57,950 nt of DNA from IMG/VR virus record IMGVR_UViG_3300042879_003295, positions 1 through 57,950 of that record. One strand, 5' to 3'. The notes under the pieces are model-generated. The model did no database searches. It was not told where the DNA came from and worked only from the letters and a program-made list of their open reading frames with translations. Numbering within the stretch: position 1 is the first letter of the stretch; each line of letters opens with the position of its first letter. The position numbers and the translations under genes are program-made. Below, in pieces: positions 7,704 through 15,541 of this stretch. The stretch comes from a virus.

Positions 7704-9320
7704 TTATGTTACCACATTATAGTTAAATTGTGAATATAAAGCATAAAAATTATCAGGATTAGATGATCTAATCTTAGGAACATTTGTACTTGCTCCAGCA
7801 CCTCCCGATGGTCTTGCCATTGGTGGTGGAGATGGAACTGTTGCAACCACAGTTGTTGGTGGTTTTGATTCTGGTCCTAAACTTCCTGCTTTCACATCTG
7901 CTGGTTGAGTAGGAGCAGGTTTAACATCTGCTGGAGTTGCAGTAGATGCTGTTTGAGCAGGAACTTCTCCTGTTGGTTTTGTTCCTTGCATTCCTGCTGT
8001 TGGTGCAGGAGAACCCAATGAAAGAGACCTGGAATCAGGAGTCATTGGGGTTTGTGGAGTTACTGTGAGAGTTTGTGTAGTCTGAGAAGTTCCCTCCATT
8101 CCAGGAGGAACTGCTGCGCCAGAAGGAGGAAGTTTTATTTCTTGTGTTGGTTCTGTACTAGCCTCTGCTCCTTTCTGTCCTTTATCGTCTTTCTTTTCTC
8201 CCATCAAAGGAGTTTGTGGTTGAGCAGCAGGTTGTGTTTCTGCTGGTGAAGTTCCTGGTTGTTGCTTTGCTTTTTTTGCTTCTTCTAATTCTTTCTTTTT
8301 CTTATCAGTAAGATTGCCACCAAATGCTTCTAGAACTTCATCAATAGTAAAAATTGTACCAGCAGCTGCTCGAAGACCTTTAAATATTACTCCTTTACCA
8401 GGAATAATAGACATAGCAGCTAAGGCAGCATCAATATTTTCACCATTTAAGAAGTTCATTCCAGCACTTAATCCAGTGATTGTTTTACCAATCAAACTCA
8501 TAACGCCAAATTTACCACCTGGACCAGCAGGAGTTGGTGGAGTGCGACCTGGCGCACCTGGACTACCTGGAACGGTAGGACGAGTTCCTCTTACATTACT
8601 CCATCCATTTTTTATTGCATTAATTAATGCTTGGAATGGTTTAATGAATAATCCACTAACAACAAATCCACCAACTCTTGATGCTAGATTAATAATTAAA
8701 CCAACTACTTTACCAATACCTATTTTAATTATGGAAAGAACTCCATTACCAGCAACTAAAAATGCAAAAGTTCTGAGAATATCAAATCCAATTTGCTTGA
8801 GAGCCTCAACATCCTTATTAGCTACTGCATCAACTAATTTAACAAGTTGCTGAAGACCCCATCCCGTTAATAATATTGTTATAGCTCTTCCAACGTTGGC
8901 AAAAGTGTTATTAACTTTATTCGATATTGCTTGTACAGGAGCAGATAAAGCAGCTTGTATTTTATTCTCTAGTCTTTGCTCTCCCTCAGAACGTACCGCT
9001 CTTTCTGCTAGACGCTTTTGATATTCTGTATCAGCTCTTGCTGCCGCTTCTTCTAATTTACTTTCTTGAGAAATTTTTAAAGCAATCGAATCTATTCCAT
9101 TTCTTAAAACTCCAATTTCTTGCGAAATTGTACTTAAACTAGAAGAAATAGATGTAAGAGTGGATTGATTATTTTCTAAAAGTTCTTGACTTCTATCACT
9201 ACCAACATTACTTGATCCTATCGGACCAATTCCTCTACCTCCACCAAAAGCTGATCCAGAAACACGCTGGATTAGTCCACCCTGAAGTGAGTTAGCTAGA
9301 GGCGAGGAAATAACTGCCAT
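7704..9320 (-). CDS. hub-associated virion structural protein (538 aa)
   Basis: Residues 40-130 are coiled-coil-like (repeated Ser/Leu/Ile heptads, then a Glu/Ala/Arg helix). Residues 130-240 contain several hydrophobic stretches (AITILLTGWGLQQLVKLV, FAFLVAGNGVLSIIKIGIG, VVGLIINLASRVGGFVVSG) that may be membrane-active. The last 200 residues are Pro/Thr/Ala-rich and low complexity. The architecture suggests a tail-tube-lumen or membrane-interacting protein ejected before the DNA. I cannot match it to a specific T4 gene. It lies in the baseplate operon just after the gp26/55-codon pair. Confidence 0.65.
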   Translation of the reverse strand: MAVISSPLANSLQGGLIQRVSGSAFGGGRGIGPIGSSNVGSDRSQELLENNQSTLTSISSSLSTISQEIGVLRNGIDSIALKISQESKLEEAAARADTEYQKRLAERAVRSEGEQRLENKIQAALSAPVQAISNKVNNTFANVGRAITILLTGWGLQQLVKLVDAVANKDVEALKQIGFDILRTFAFLVAGNGVLSIIKIGIGKVVGLIINLASRVGGFVVSGLFIKPFQALINAIKNGWSNVRGTRPTVPGSPGAPGRTPPTPAGPGGKFGVMSLIGKTITGLSAGMNFLNGENIDAALAAMSIIPGKGVIFKGLRAAAGTIFTIDEVLEAFGGNLTDKKKKELEEAKKAKQQPGTSPAETQPAAQPQTPLMGEKKDDKGQKGAEASTEPTQEIKLPPSGAAVPPGMEGTSQTTQTLTVTPQTPMTPDSRSLSLGSPAPTAGMQGTKPTGEVPAQTASTATPADVKPAPTQPADVKAGSLGPESKPPTTVVATVPSPPPMARPSGGAGASTNVPKIRSSNPDNFYALYSQFNYNVVT

Positions 9321-9324
9321 TTAA

Positions 9325-9492
9325 TTACTTTTTATTTTTTAAATTTTCTTCCTCAATATATTGTTGGAGAAGAGTTACATATATTTCTCTTTCCCAAGGA
9401 ATCATATTTTCAAGCTCTGTCAAACTATATTTATGATGCTGCATCAGGGCAAAATTAGTTTTATAGTATGACTCAAGATTTTCATGAGCCAT
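9325..9492 (-). CDS. 51: small gp51-like frame downstream of gp26; likely -1 frameshift partner (55 aa)
   Basis: ATG (9492-9490) begins two bases after the gp26 stop and runs 55 codons to TAA (9327-9325): MAHENLESYYKTNFALMQHH, then LTELENMIPWEREIYV and an acidic-lysine tail. T4 needs small gp51 together with gp26 in hub assembly; the position and the MIPWEREIYV motif fit such a chaperone. The frame is open upstream through the slippery site at 9507-9501, so it can also be made as a C-terminal extension of gp26 by -1 frameshifting. The independent ATG has no strong ribosome site. Confidence 0.7.
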   Translation of the reverse strand: MAHENLESYYKTNFALMQHHKYSLTELENMIPWEREIYVTLLQQYIEEENLKNKK

Positions 9493-9507
9493 ACTCACGC
9501 GAAAAAA
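9468..9507 (-). promoter_or_regulatory. candidate -1 programmed ribosomal frameshift signal
   Basis: In the gp26 frame the codons are GCT TTT TTC GCG TGA. T-TTT-TTC (9507-9501) is a classic X-XXY-YYZ heptamer. Eight bases later (spacer 9500-9493) a hairpin begins: ATGGCTCA (9492-9485) pairs with TGAGTCAT (9475-9468), eight pairs including one G-T, around a nine-base loop. Slipping back one base reads CGC GTG AGT ATG and enters the 55-codon frame. All three textbook parts are present at usual distances. Confidence 0.7.
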
Positions 9508-10214
9508 GCCGATAGTCCCTCCAGAAGAACTTCACTCTCAACTTTAGTATTTGGATTTTTAATCTTAATGGTATGGGACAACTTAGGCATTGTGTCAAAG
9601 AACTTTTCAACGTCTTTAAATTGACTTGATGTTAGAGATTCTACAAATTCTTGCAATTCTTTTTTAGTGCAATCACTTGCCGCCCAAGATTCATCTTCAC
9701 TATAAACTTGCTCAATACAACTACAAATTAGATCGAAAGTATCATCTACAGTAATTGCAGTCTCTGATCCAAAGTTAGCTTTAATGAATTCATTTAACGA
9801 TGGATATCTCATACGAAGAGATAGATTATCATCCAACTTAATGTCTCTAGAATGATCATCAGTTACTTGTACTTTGATTTCATCAAGACTGATACTCTTA
9901 GGAACTTGAGTTGTTCCATCATCAGGGCATGTAATCAAAACATCTACAGATTCACCTACGGACTTACCTCTAATATTTAAAAAGAGATACTCAATATCAA
10001 ACGTTGCTAATTCCTCAACCTTTACACCTTTAGTTTTAATACAATTCGAGATAACCTCTTTAACCGAATTTGCTATCTGCTTTGTATCTTCAGATTCCAT
10101 TGCAAGAATCAGAATCTTTTCTTCTTTAACTAAAAATGGTCTATATTTAATTTTTTGTTTCGTAGATGGAATTTCCAACTCATATGTTGGTGTAGTAATT
10201 GTTGGTAAAGGCAT
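9495..10214 (-). CDS. 26: baseplate hub subunit gp26 (239 aa)
   Basis: The N-terminus (YELEIPSTKQKIKYRPFLVK, then EEKILILAMES at about residues 33-43) is the recognisable start of T4-type gp26 hub/assembly proteins. The remainder is acidic with many short beta segments and ends EGLSAFFA before TGA. A late box CTAAATA (10248-10242) lies 27 bp before the ATG. The last codons include a slippery heptamer, so a longer gp26 with 57-58 extra residues may be made. Gp26 acts in baseplate hub assembly; in this group it resembles tail-assembly chaperones in arrangement. Confidence 0.8.
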   Translation of the reverse strand: MPLPTITTPTYELEIPSTKQKIKYRPFLVKEEKILILAMESEDTKQIANSVKEVISNCIKTKGVKVEELATFDIEYLFLNIRGKSVGESVDVLITCPDDGTTQVPKSISLDEIKVQVTDDHSRDIKLDDNLSLRMRYPSLNEFIKANFGSETAITVDDTFDLICSCIEQVYSEDESWAASDCTKKELQEFVESLTSSQFKDVEKFFDTMPKLSHTIKIKNPNTKVESEVLLEGLSAFFA

Positions 10215-10241
10215 AATAACCTATAAAGACTTCAGTAAAAA

Positions 10242-10248
10242 TATTTAG
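10242..10248 (-). promoter_or_regulatory. T4-type late promoter CTAAATA for gp26
   Basis: Minus-strand CTAAATA lies 27 bp upstream of the gp26 ATG (10214), in the short gap after the gp54-like gene. The same box recurs at similar distance before many structural genes here and matches the cyanophage form of the T4 late box TATAAATA. Confidence 0.6.
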
Positions 10249-10255
10249 ATCTGTT

Positions 10256-11116
10256 TTATAAACTTCTAAAACTTGCTTGAGTTATTTTATTTGCATCAAA
10301 AGATTTTGGCCACTCAATATTTGATGTATTAACACCAGCATCTTTTGCAAATGTAAATTTATCGGCATCTCTATAAAGTTTCGTAATCTGATCTGTACTT
10401 AGATTAGTGATATTTCCATTCTTAAATGCCTCTGCATAAGTTTGATTTTCTTTATTATTGCTTCTATCAAGAGATTCAGCAAGACTGCTGTTTTGTCCAG
10501 CGATATATCTATCGTACATAAAACTTACACCTACTGTCATTATTTGAGAATCTTGATAAGAAACAGAAATTTCATTCATTGACATTGGAAATAATCCAAC
10601 AAAATTGTACTCTAGTTGTCTCTTATAGTCCCTCTCAAACTTAATGATTTTCGTTGCATTTGATTTATAATAGTCAGGATATTGGAATCTGGTAATATAA
10701 TTTTTTCTAGTGATTGGAATTTCTGGTTTTTGTTCTGCAGGAGTAGTCAATGATTGATTGTGCGCCCCACTAGCAATAAACTCCATCCAGTGCTCGAAAA
10801 ATTTTAAAGTCTTATATTCACTATCAACATAAACTTCCATCTGAGTTTGAGTAAACTGACGATTATGTGCTACCTTTTCAGTTATACCCAAATAATCATA
10901 AGCTTCCGCAGTTGCAAATGCAGTTGTTGGAATACTTGCATTTCTAACTAATAATCCTGCTGATTCTGAAATAAATCTTGGATCTACACCACGCTTTCTT
11001 AGATACTCAACTAATGCGACGTTTTGAGATATACCAAACTGAACCAAATAATGGGAAGTTTGAGCTAGATTGGTAAATAATGGTTTAAAATCCGATATTC
11101 TTCGAGGTGCGACCAC
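10256..11116 (-). CDS. 54: gp54-like baseplate tail-tube initiator (286 aa)
   Basis: Starts at GTG (11116-11114), the only suitable start after the late box. The protein resembles tail-tube-family proteins (gp19/gp48/gp54): HYLVQFGISQNVALVEYLRK near the N-terminus, KVAHNRQFTQTQMEVYVDSE at about 82-101, and a C-terminal strand region EISVSYQDSQIMTVGVSFMY. Its size (286) is near T4 gp54 (320). Gp54 starts tail-tube polymerisation on the baseplate dome together with gp48, which is encoded divergently at 12034. gp19-type tail tube is the alternative, but gp19 is shorter. Confidence 0.65.
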   Translation of the reverse strand: MVAPRRISDFKPLFTNLAQTSHYLVQFGISQNVALVEYLRKRGVDPRFISESAGLLVRNASIPTTAFATAEAYDYLGITEKVAHNRQFTQTQMEVYVDSEYKTLKFFEHWMEFIASGAHNQSLTTPAEQKPEIPITRKNYITRFQYPDYYKSNATKIIKFERDYKRQLEYNFVGLFPMSMNEISVSYQDSQIMTVGVSFMYDRYIAGQNSSLAESLDRSNNKENQTYAEAFKNGNITNLSTDQITKLYRDADKFTFAKDAGVNTSNIEWPKSFDANKITQASFRSL

Positions 11117-11117
11117 T

Positions 11118-11124
11118 CTAAATA
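11118..11124 (+). promoter_or_regulatory. late promoter CTAAATA for gp4 operon
   Basis: Plus-strand CTAAATA, 32 bp upstream of the gp4 ATG (11157). It is two bases from the GTG start of gp54 on the other strand and is mirrored by the minus-strand box at 11156-11150; the two share the extended core CTAAATAnCTAT. Confidence 0.65.
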
Positions 11125-11149
11125 CCTATTATGAGTGTTTTAGTATAGT

Positions 11150-11156
11150 TATTTAG
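11150..11156 (-). promoter_or_regulatory. late promoter CTAAATA for gp54
   Basis: Minus-strand CTAAATA, 33 bp before the GTG of gp54 and directly abutting the ATG of gp4 on the other strand. The two face-to-face boxes mean the two late transcripts would overlap for about 40 bp. Confidence 0.65.
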
Positions 11157-11594
11157 ATGTCATATAAGGGAAAATACCAACCATCATTTCCAAAAAAGTA
11201 CAAAGGAGATCCAACCAATATCATCTATAGATCTTTATGGGAACGTAAGTTTATGGTCTATTGTGATAAAAATGAAAACATTTTAGAGTGGGGATCTGAA
11301 GAATTAGCATTGCCTTATCGTTCTCCTTTAGATGGAAAAATTCATCGTTACTTTCCAGACTTTTATATCAAAGTTAGAGAAAGTACAGGCCATATTAAAA
11401 AGTATTTGATTGAGGTAAAACCAAAAAGACAAACGGTAGAACCACAGGTTCAGAAAAGAAAAACTAAACAATACATTTATGAAGTCACTGAATATGCCAA
11501 AAACCAAGCAAAATGGAAAGCGGCAAAAGAGTTTTGTGAAGATCGTCAATGGCAATTTAAAATAATCACAGAAGATGATCTAGGTATCAACTAA
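11157..11594 (+). CDS. 4: head completion protein gp4 (145 aa)
   Basis: Matches T4 gp4/gp50: KYKGDPTNIIYRSLWERKFM near the start, then the nuclease-like core PDFYIKVRESTGHIKKYLIE followed by VKPK (about residues 66-90), which is a PD...(E)xK pattern, and a C-terminal AKWKAAKEFCEDRQWQFKII. Gp4 acts in head completion at the portal after packaging and belongs to the restriction-endonuclease-like fold. It is first in a plus-strand late operon with gp48 and gp53; its stop overlaps the next start (TAATG). Confidence 0.85.
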   Translation: MSYKGKYQPSFPKKYKGDPTNIIYRSLWERKFMVYCDKNENILEWGSEELALPYRSPLDGKIHRYFPDFYIKVRESTGHIKKYLIEVKPKRQTVEPQVQKRKTKQYIYEVTEYAKNQAKWKAAKEFCEDRQWQFKIITEDDLGIN

Positions 11595-12025
11595 TGCCAA
11601 GAAAGACTCTAAAAGAAAGGCAAGACGCAAAAAAATCAACAGAACAAGATCTGTATCCTACAGATACTGACGATACAAAAAATCGAGTCAGATCCGTCAT
11701 AGACAATTTGACTGGAAAAGAAGATCCTGATGATATTATGTTAGAACTTTTAGAGGTTTTACAAGAAAGTGGATCTCAACCAAAGACGGGAAGATTTTAT
11801 ATTTTTGTATACAATCCAAAAACACCTAATATAAGGTATGATCAAAATCCTCTCGTAGGTGTCACTGATTTATTTCAATGGGGATTTAGAGGAATCAATT
11901 TTCATTGGGGTCAACCACGTCAATATACTTGGACTGAAGTCGCTGGATCTCTCTATGAGGTGACTCGTTCGGAACTAAAAGATTTGCAGGGTATAAATTT
12001 TGCAAATTTTAGAATAAATAATTAA
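11594..12025 (+). CDS. conserved phage protein of unknown function in head/tail operon (143 aa)
   Basis: The N-terminal 60 residues are charged (KTLKERQDAKKSTEQDLYPT). The C-terminal 85 are compact: GRFYIFVYNPKTPNIRYDQN, then VGVTDLFQWGFRGINFHWGQ and WTEVAGSLYEV. It overlaps the gp4 stop by one base and is followed eight bases on by gp48, so it is co-translated with structural proteins. I do not recognise a family; I would guess a small virion or assembly component. No catalytic motif is visible. Confidence 0.75.
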   Translation: MPRKTLKERQDAKKSTEQDLYPTDTDDTKNRVRSVIDNLTGKEDPDDIMLELLEVLQESGSQPKTGRFYIFVYNPKTPNIRYDQNPLVGVTDLFQWGFRGINFHWGQPRQYTWTEVAGSLYEVTRSELKDLQGINFANFRINN

Positions 12026-12033
12026 AAAAATAA

Positions 12034-12963
12034 ATGGCAAGGCTAAAAGGATATACAGTATTACGCTATCCTAGAGAGCGATTAGAAGAAGCTGATGACT
12101 ATTTAAAAATTGATGTTGTTAATTATAAACCACCTGGTTTTGGTGCCAGAGGTAGCGAACAGTTTCGTCTAAAATCATCAGATGATCCAAATTCAGATTT
12201 AACAGAAAGTATTAAAACACCTGTTGCATCAGTTTATTTGCCAATACCTCGTCAAATCCAAGACGGAAGAAGCGTAGAGTGGGGTGAAGATAAAATGAAT
12301 TCACTCGCTGCCGCAGCTGCAGGTGGATTGGGCGCATCAATAATGAGTCGTAATCCAGTTATGGATGCACTTGATAAAGTTCTTAAAGGTGGACAAAGTT
12401 TAATGAATGCGGCAAATGATAAGAATACTCAAGATGCCATTGCAAAAGGATTTGCAGCAAGTGCAGTAAATGCTTTAATCGGACAAGAAAACATCGATCC
12501 ATTTGCAGCAGTCAATCGTCAAACTGGTTCTGTATTGAACCAAAACCAAGAACTTCTCTTTCGTGGAGTCACTTTGAGAAGTCATTCTTTCAGTTGGGTT
12601 TTAACACCAAGATCAAAGGCAGAAGCAGATGAAATAAAAGCAATTATTATGCTTTTTAAATCATCAATGTCTGCTAAAAAAACAGGTGCTGTTGCTGACT
12701 CTGGAAAGGGTATTTTTATTCAGGCCCCTGATGTTTATAATCTAACTTATTATAGTGGAAAAAATCCTCATCCATTCCTAAATCAATTTAAAGTTTGTGC
12801 TCTAACTTCTTTAAGTGCTGATTATACTGCAACAGGAGCATATGCAACTTATGCTGATGGAACACCGATTCAGATATCATTAGGTTTAACATTCCAAGAA
12901 CTGACACCAATTTATGCAGAAGATTATCAAACGACCAGAGGACAAACTGGAGTAGGTTACTGA
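12034..12963 (+). CDS. 48: baseplate tail tube cap gp48 (309 aa)
   Basis: In T4-like phages gp48 sits with gp53 and caps the baseplate before the tail tube. Here the protein has YTVLRYPRERLEEADDYLKI at residues 7-26, an Ala/Gly helix at about 90-105, a tube-domain-like LFRGVTLRSHSFSWVLTPRS at about 173-192, and FQELTPIYAEDY near the end. Size is close to T4 gp48 (364) allowing for cyanophage shortening. It ends two bases before the gp53 start (TGATATG). Confidence 0.75.
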   Translation: MARLKGYTVLRYPRERLEEADDYLKIDVVNYKPPGFGARGSEQFRLKSSDDPNSDLTESIKTPVASVYLPIPRQIQDGRSVEWGEDKMNSLAAAAAGGLGASIMSRNPVMDALDKVLKGGQSLMNAANDKNTQDAIAKGFAASAVNALIGQENIDPFAAVNRQTGSVLNQNQELLFRGVTLRSHSFSWVLTPRSKAEADEIKAIIMLFKSSMSAKKTGAVADSGKGIFIQAPDVYNLTYYSGKNPHPFLNQFKVCALTSLSADYTATGAYATYADGTPIQISLGLTFQELTPIYAEDYQTTRGQTGVGY

Positions 12964-12964
12964 T

Positions 12965-13612
12965 ATGTCTTACTTTAGAGAACTACCCGATTTAGAATAT
13001 CAATCACCACTAACAGATAGGGTTTCATCAACTCAGTATGTTCGTGTCAAAAATATTTTTAGAAGGCTTAAAATTCGTGATGATTTAAAAGATGTTTTTG
13101 TTCTTTTTAACAAATATACTATTCCAGAAGGAGCAAGACCTGATACTGTTGCAGAAGAATTATATGATAAATCAGATCTCGATTGGGTAGTATTAACAGT
13201 TGCTGGAATTACTAATGTAAGGGACCAGTGGCCATTGAGTAGTAGAGATCTTTATAGATTTGCAGAAGAAAAATATGGTGATGACTTAAATGCTGTAAGA
13301 TTTTATGAAACGACAGAAGTCAAAGACTCAAGAAATCGTTTAATCTTACCTGCTGGAAAAGTTGTAGATGGATCATTTACAATTCTCAATCCAGACAATC
13401 AAACCGAAACACTATATCCCGTTATTGGAATTTCTAATTACGAATATGAAACTCGGTTAAATGAGTCAAAAAGAAATATTGATATTCTAAAGAGAGTTTA
13501 TCTACAACAGTTCCTAACTGATGCTCGTGATATTGCGTATTATACAGAGTCTTCTCAGTATGTTGATCGCACACTGATCAGAACAGAAAACACAAGAAAT
13601 AAAATGGTATAA
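12965..13612 (+). CDS. 53: baseplate wedge gp53 (215 aa)
   Basis: The N-terminus MSYFRELPDLEYQSPLTDRV, then YVRVKNIFRRLKIRDDL, and the LysM-like segment VLFNKYTIPEGARPDTVAEE with LYDKSDLDWVVLTVAGITNV, fits gp53, the wedge protein that links baseplate wedges to the hub and contains a LysM-like fold. The size is near T4 gp53 (196). It ends the plus-strand late operon and converges on gp32, with a hairpin at 13617-13634 between them. Confidence 0.85.
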   Translation: MSYFRELPDLEYQSPLTDRVSSTQYVRVKNIFRRLKIRDDLKDVFVLFNKYTIPEGARPDTVAEELYDKSDLDWVVLTVAGITNVRDQWPLSSRDLYRFAEEKYGDDLNAVRFYETTEVKDSRNRLILPAGKVVDGSFTILNPDNQTETLYPVIGISNYEYETRLNESKRNIDILKRVYLQQFLTDARDIAYYTESSQYVDRTLIRTENTRNKMV

Positions 13613-13634
13613 AAAAGGGGGGCAGTTGCCCCCC
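13611..13634 (-). terminator. rho-independent terminator of gp32, between convergent genes
   Basis: GGGGGG (13617-13622), a six-base loop and CCCCCC (13629-13634). Read on the minus strand it is followed by TTTTTT (13616-13611), so it terminates gp32 transcription; on the plus strand there is no T tract, so any stop for gp53 would be weak. Confidence 0.8.
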
Positions 13635-13640
13635 ACTCTA

Positions 13641-14564
13641 TCACTCTTCAGCGAGTCGCTGGAAGTAACTCAGAGTATCATCATCTTCATCTTCATCCAC
13701 TGCAGCAGCACGACGGGTGGGTTGCAGATTGTTGAGTTCAGTACGAAGATCATCATCGAGATCCTTCACAGGACCACGAGAATAGGTCTCTTCTTCTGCA
13801 ACTTCTTCGTCCACACGACGAGAACCTTTAGAACCCAGCACATAGTCAAGACGCTTCTTCAGTTCATCATAGGTTTTAAACTGATCGGCAGCAACGAGTT
13901 CAGAAAGCGAATATTGCTTCTTCCAGATTGCTTCCATTGCATCATCATCGTCCAGCAGAGGACCAGCAGCAGCAAACTCACTGGAATCATAGTTACGATA
14001 ACCAGCAACATTCTTTGCCTTCAGTTTGAAGTTAGCACCTTGCCAGAAGTCAAACGGATCGATTGCTTCTTCATCTTCAAACTCAGGTTGCATTGCAGCA
14101 GTCAGTTTGTCAAAGATCTTCTTACCAAACTTGTACAGGAAGACCTTACCTTCGTTGGCAGGATTAGCAGGATCCTTAACAACGTAGATGTTAGAAATAT
14201 AAGTCAGTTTACGCTTCTGCTTACGTGCCAGTTCCTTACCAGCATCAGTGCCGTTGTTCCACAGTTCGGAGTTCAGTTCCGACACAGGATCCTTCTGACC
14301 CAGAGTAGTCAGGGAGTTCTCAATATACCAACCACCAGAACCTTGGAATGCGTGACTGTAGAGTTTCACGAACGGAAGGTCCTCACCGTTCGGAGCAGGG
14401 AGGAAACGGATTACGGCATAACCATTGCCGCTCTTATCTACATCCAGTTTCCACAGACGGTCATCACTAGAACCGCTGCTTGTATTCATTTTTTCAACTT
14501 CTTTAACCAGTTTGGCAGTAAGATTGCCAAGTTTAGATTGCTTCTTAAGGTCAGCAAAAGACAT
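13641..14564 (-). CDS. 32: single-stranded DNA-binding protein gp32 (307 aa)
   Basis: Clear T4 gp32: basic N-terminal B domain (FADLKKQSKLGNLTAKLVKE), OB-fold core with DKSGNGYAVIRFLPAPNGED, PFVKLYSHAFQGSGGWYIEN, ISNIYVVKDPANPANEGKVF and LYKFGKKIFDKL, and an acidic C-terminal tail (DEDEDDD). The T4 zinc ligands are not kept: the segment after WYIEN reads SLTTLGQKDPVSELNS, with Ser or other residues where T4 has Cys. It coats ssDNA in replication and recombination. It has its own sigma70-type promoter (14608-14636) and terminator. Confidence 0.95.
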   Translation of the reverse strand: MSFADLKKQSKLGNLTAKLVKEVEKMNTSSGSSDDRLWKLDVDKSGNGYAVIRFLPAPNGEDLPFVKLYSHAFQGSGGWYIENSLTTLGQKDPVSELNSELWNNGTDAGKELARKQKRKLTYISNIYVVKDPANPANEGKVFLYKFGKKIFDKLTAAMQPEFEDEEAIDPFDFWQGANFKLKAKNVAGYRNYDSSEFAAAGPLLDDDDAMEAIWKKQYSLSELVAADQFKTYDELKKRLDYVLGSKGSRRVDEEVAEEETYSRGPVKDLDDDLRTELNNLQPTRRAAAVDEDEDDDTLSYFQRLAEE

Positions 14565-14607
14565 TTGGATTACCTCGGATTAATTGGATTCGGGGGATTA
14601 CTTGGAT

Positions 14608-14636
14608 ATTATAGCAGGGATGACCTCAACGGTCAA
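14608..14636 (-). promoter_or_regulatory. sigma70-type promoter of gp32
   Basis: Minus-strand TTGACC (14636-14631), 17 bp, TATAAT (14613-14608). The -35 lies within the last codons of the DUF1825 gene (stop at 14626), so gp32 can be made apart from its upstream operon, in agreement with its high demand. Confidence 0.75.
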
Positions 14637-14958
14637 CGTACTGCTTTAAGGATTCGATTGTTTTGTCCATACTCTTAAACAAAATACCCATATCAGTCTC
14701 TGGTGGGAATCCCATCAGGGCAACTGACTTACGAAGATTCTCTTTCATCTCAACCGCTTGTGGATCGTCAGAAAGAGACAGACGTGTATACATTACACGT
14801 TGCTTTTCAAGAAGTATTTGTAATTTTTCAATGTGCTCCAATTTATCTTCACGGTCCATTTTACCAAAGGTGAGAATACTTCCGTAAATCTCCTCTTGTA
14901 ACTTATTGATTTCTTTCAGTTCTTCCTGAATAATATCAGAGTCGAAAAAGTTACTCAT
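14626..14958 (-). CDS. DUF1825-like protein, host-type (110 aa)
   Basis: Begins MSNFFDSDIIQEELKEINKL and continues with FGKMDREDKLEHIEKLQILL, then a C-terminal MGFPPETDMGILFKSMDKTI. This follows the layout of the cyanobacterial DUF1825 family (FFDSEIVQEE..., GKFDREGK..., a final helix), a small helical protein of unknown function found across cyanobacteria. It overlaps the gp59 stop by eight bases and precedes gp32, so it is transcribed with replication genes. Origin from a host gene is likely. Confidence 0.65.
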   Translation of the reverse strand: MSNFFDSDIIQEELKEINKLQEEIYGSILTFGKMDREDKLEHIEKLQILLEKQRVMYTRLSLSDDPQAVEMKENLRKSVALMGFPPETDMGILFKSMDKTIESLKQYVDR

Positions 14959-15541
14959 TTATAATTTCCCGTAAAATTTTTTTAAACTGGAATACGTCAA
15001 TATTTAGAAACGGATTATACTTCTTAATTTTTAAACTGACGGTTTCCCACACTGGGTCCAAAAGTTTCTTGTCAAACTTCTTCCCGAACAGGAAAATTTT
15101 ATCATAAATGCATAGTGTTTCAATACAAATCTTCCCGCTCAGGAAACTTTTGAGAACGGGTGGATGACCTTTGGAACAAGTCAAAACATCTTCTAATTTT
15201 ATCTGAGAGAACAATTCGTTGCTTTGTTCTTTGAACAAGTAAGTTAAACTCTGCTGTCTCCGCATCCAATCTGCGTATGTTCTTTCTCCAGAATTGATAA
15301 TTTCTCCAATCCATAGGTTTTGTGGGTTGTCTGTGGATACAAAGTTTGCAAGTAAAAAATCTACAATTTCTTTATCAGAATACTTACGACTGGTCTTCTC
15401 AAACCAGTATTTGTCCTTTCGTTTATTAAATGAAGTGACTGTTGCTCTGGATTTACCTCCATACTTAAAAAAGTCATATTTACTGTTAGTAAAATGACTT
15501 TTCATAGAAAGATAAGTTTGATATGTCTCAAAAGGACTCAT
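14951..15541 (-). CDS. 59: helicase loader gp59 (196 aa)
   Basis: The start SPFETYQTYLSMKSHFTNSK then YDFFKYGGKSRAT is the hallmark of gp59 (T4: F...YL..K.HF...YD.FKY). The C-terminal half is helical and basic (FGKKFDKKLLDPVWE). Gp59 binds fork DNA and gp32 and loads helicase gp41. It lies between gp33 and DUF1825/gp32, close to the T4 order 33-59-32, and its ATG overlaps the gp33 stop (ATGA). Confidence 0.9.
   Translation of the reverse strand: MSPFETYQTYLSMKSHFTNSKYDFFKYGGKSRATVTSFNKRKDKYWFEKTSRKYSDKEIVDFLLANFVSTDNPQNLWIGEIINSGERTYADWMRRQQSLTYLFKEQSNELFSQIKLEDVLTCSKGHPPVLKSFLSGKICIETLCIYDKIFLFGKKFDKKLLDPVWETVSLKIKKYNPFLNIDVFQFKKILREIINE

Noticed and set aside
8314-8853. Plus-strand frame of 179 codons opposite the 538-aa structural gene
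   Set aside because: No ribosome site or promoter, Pro-rich mirror of the opposite Gly/Ala coding pattern.
13626-14678. Long 350-codon plus-strand frame opposite gp32
   Set aside because: It is antisense to a clear gp32 gene, has no motif, and arises from the codon pattern of gp32.
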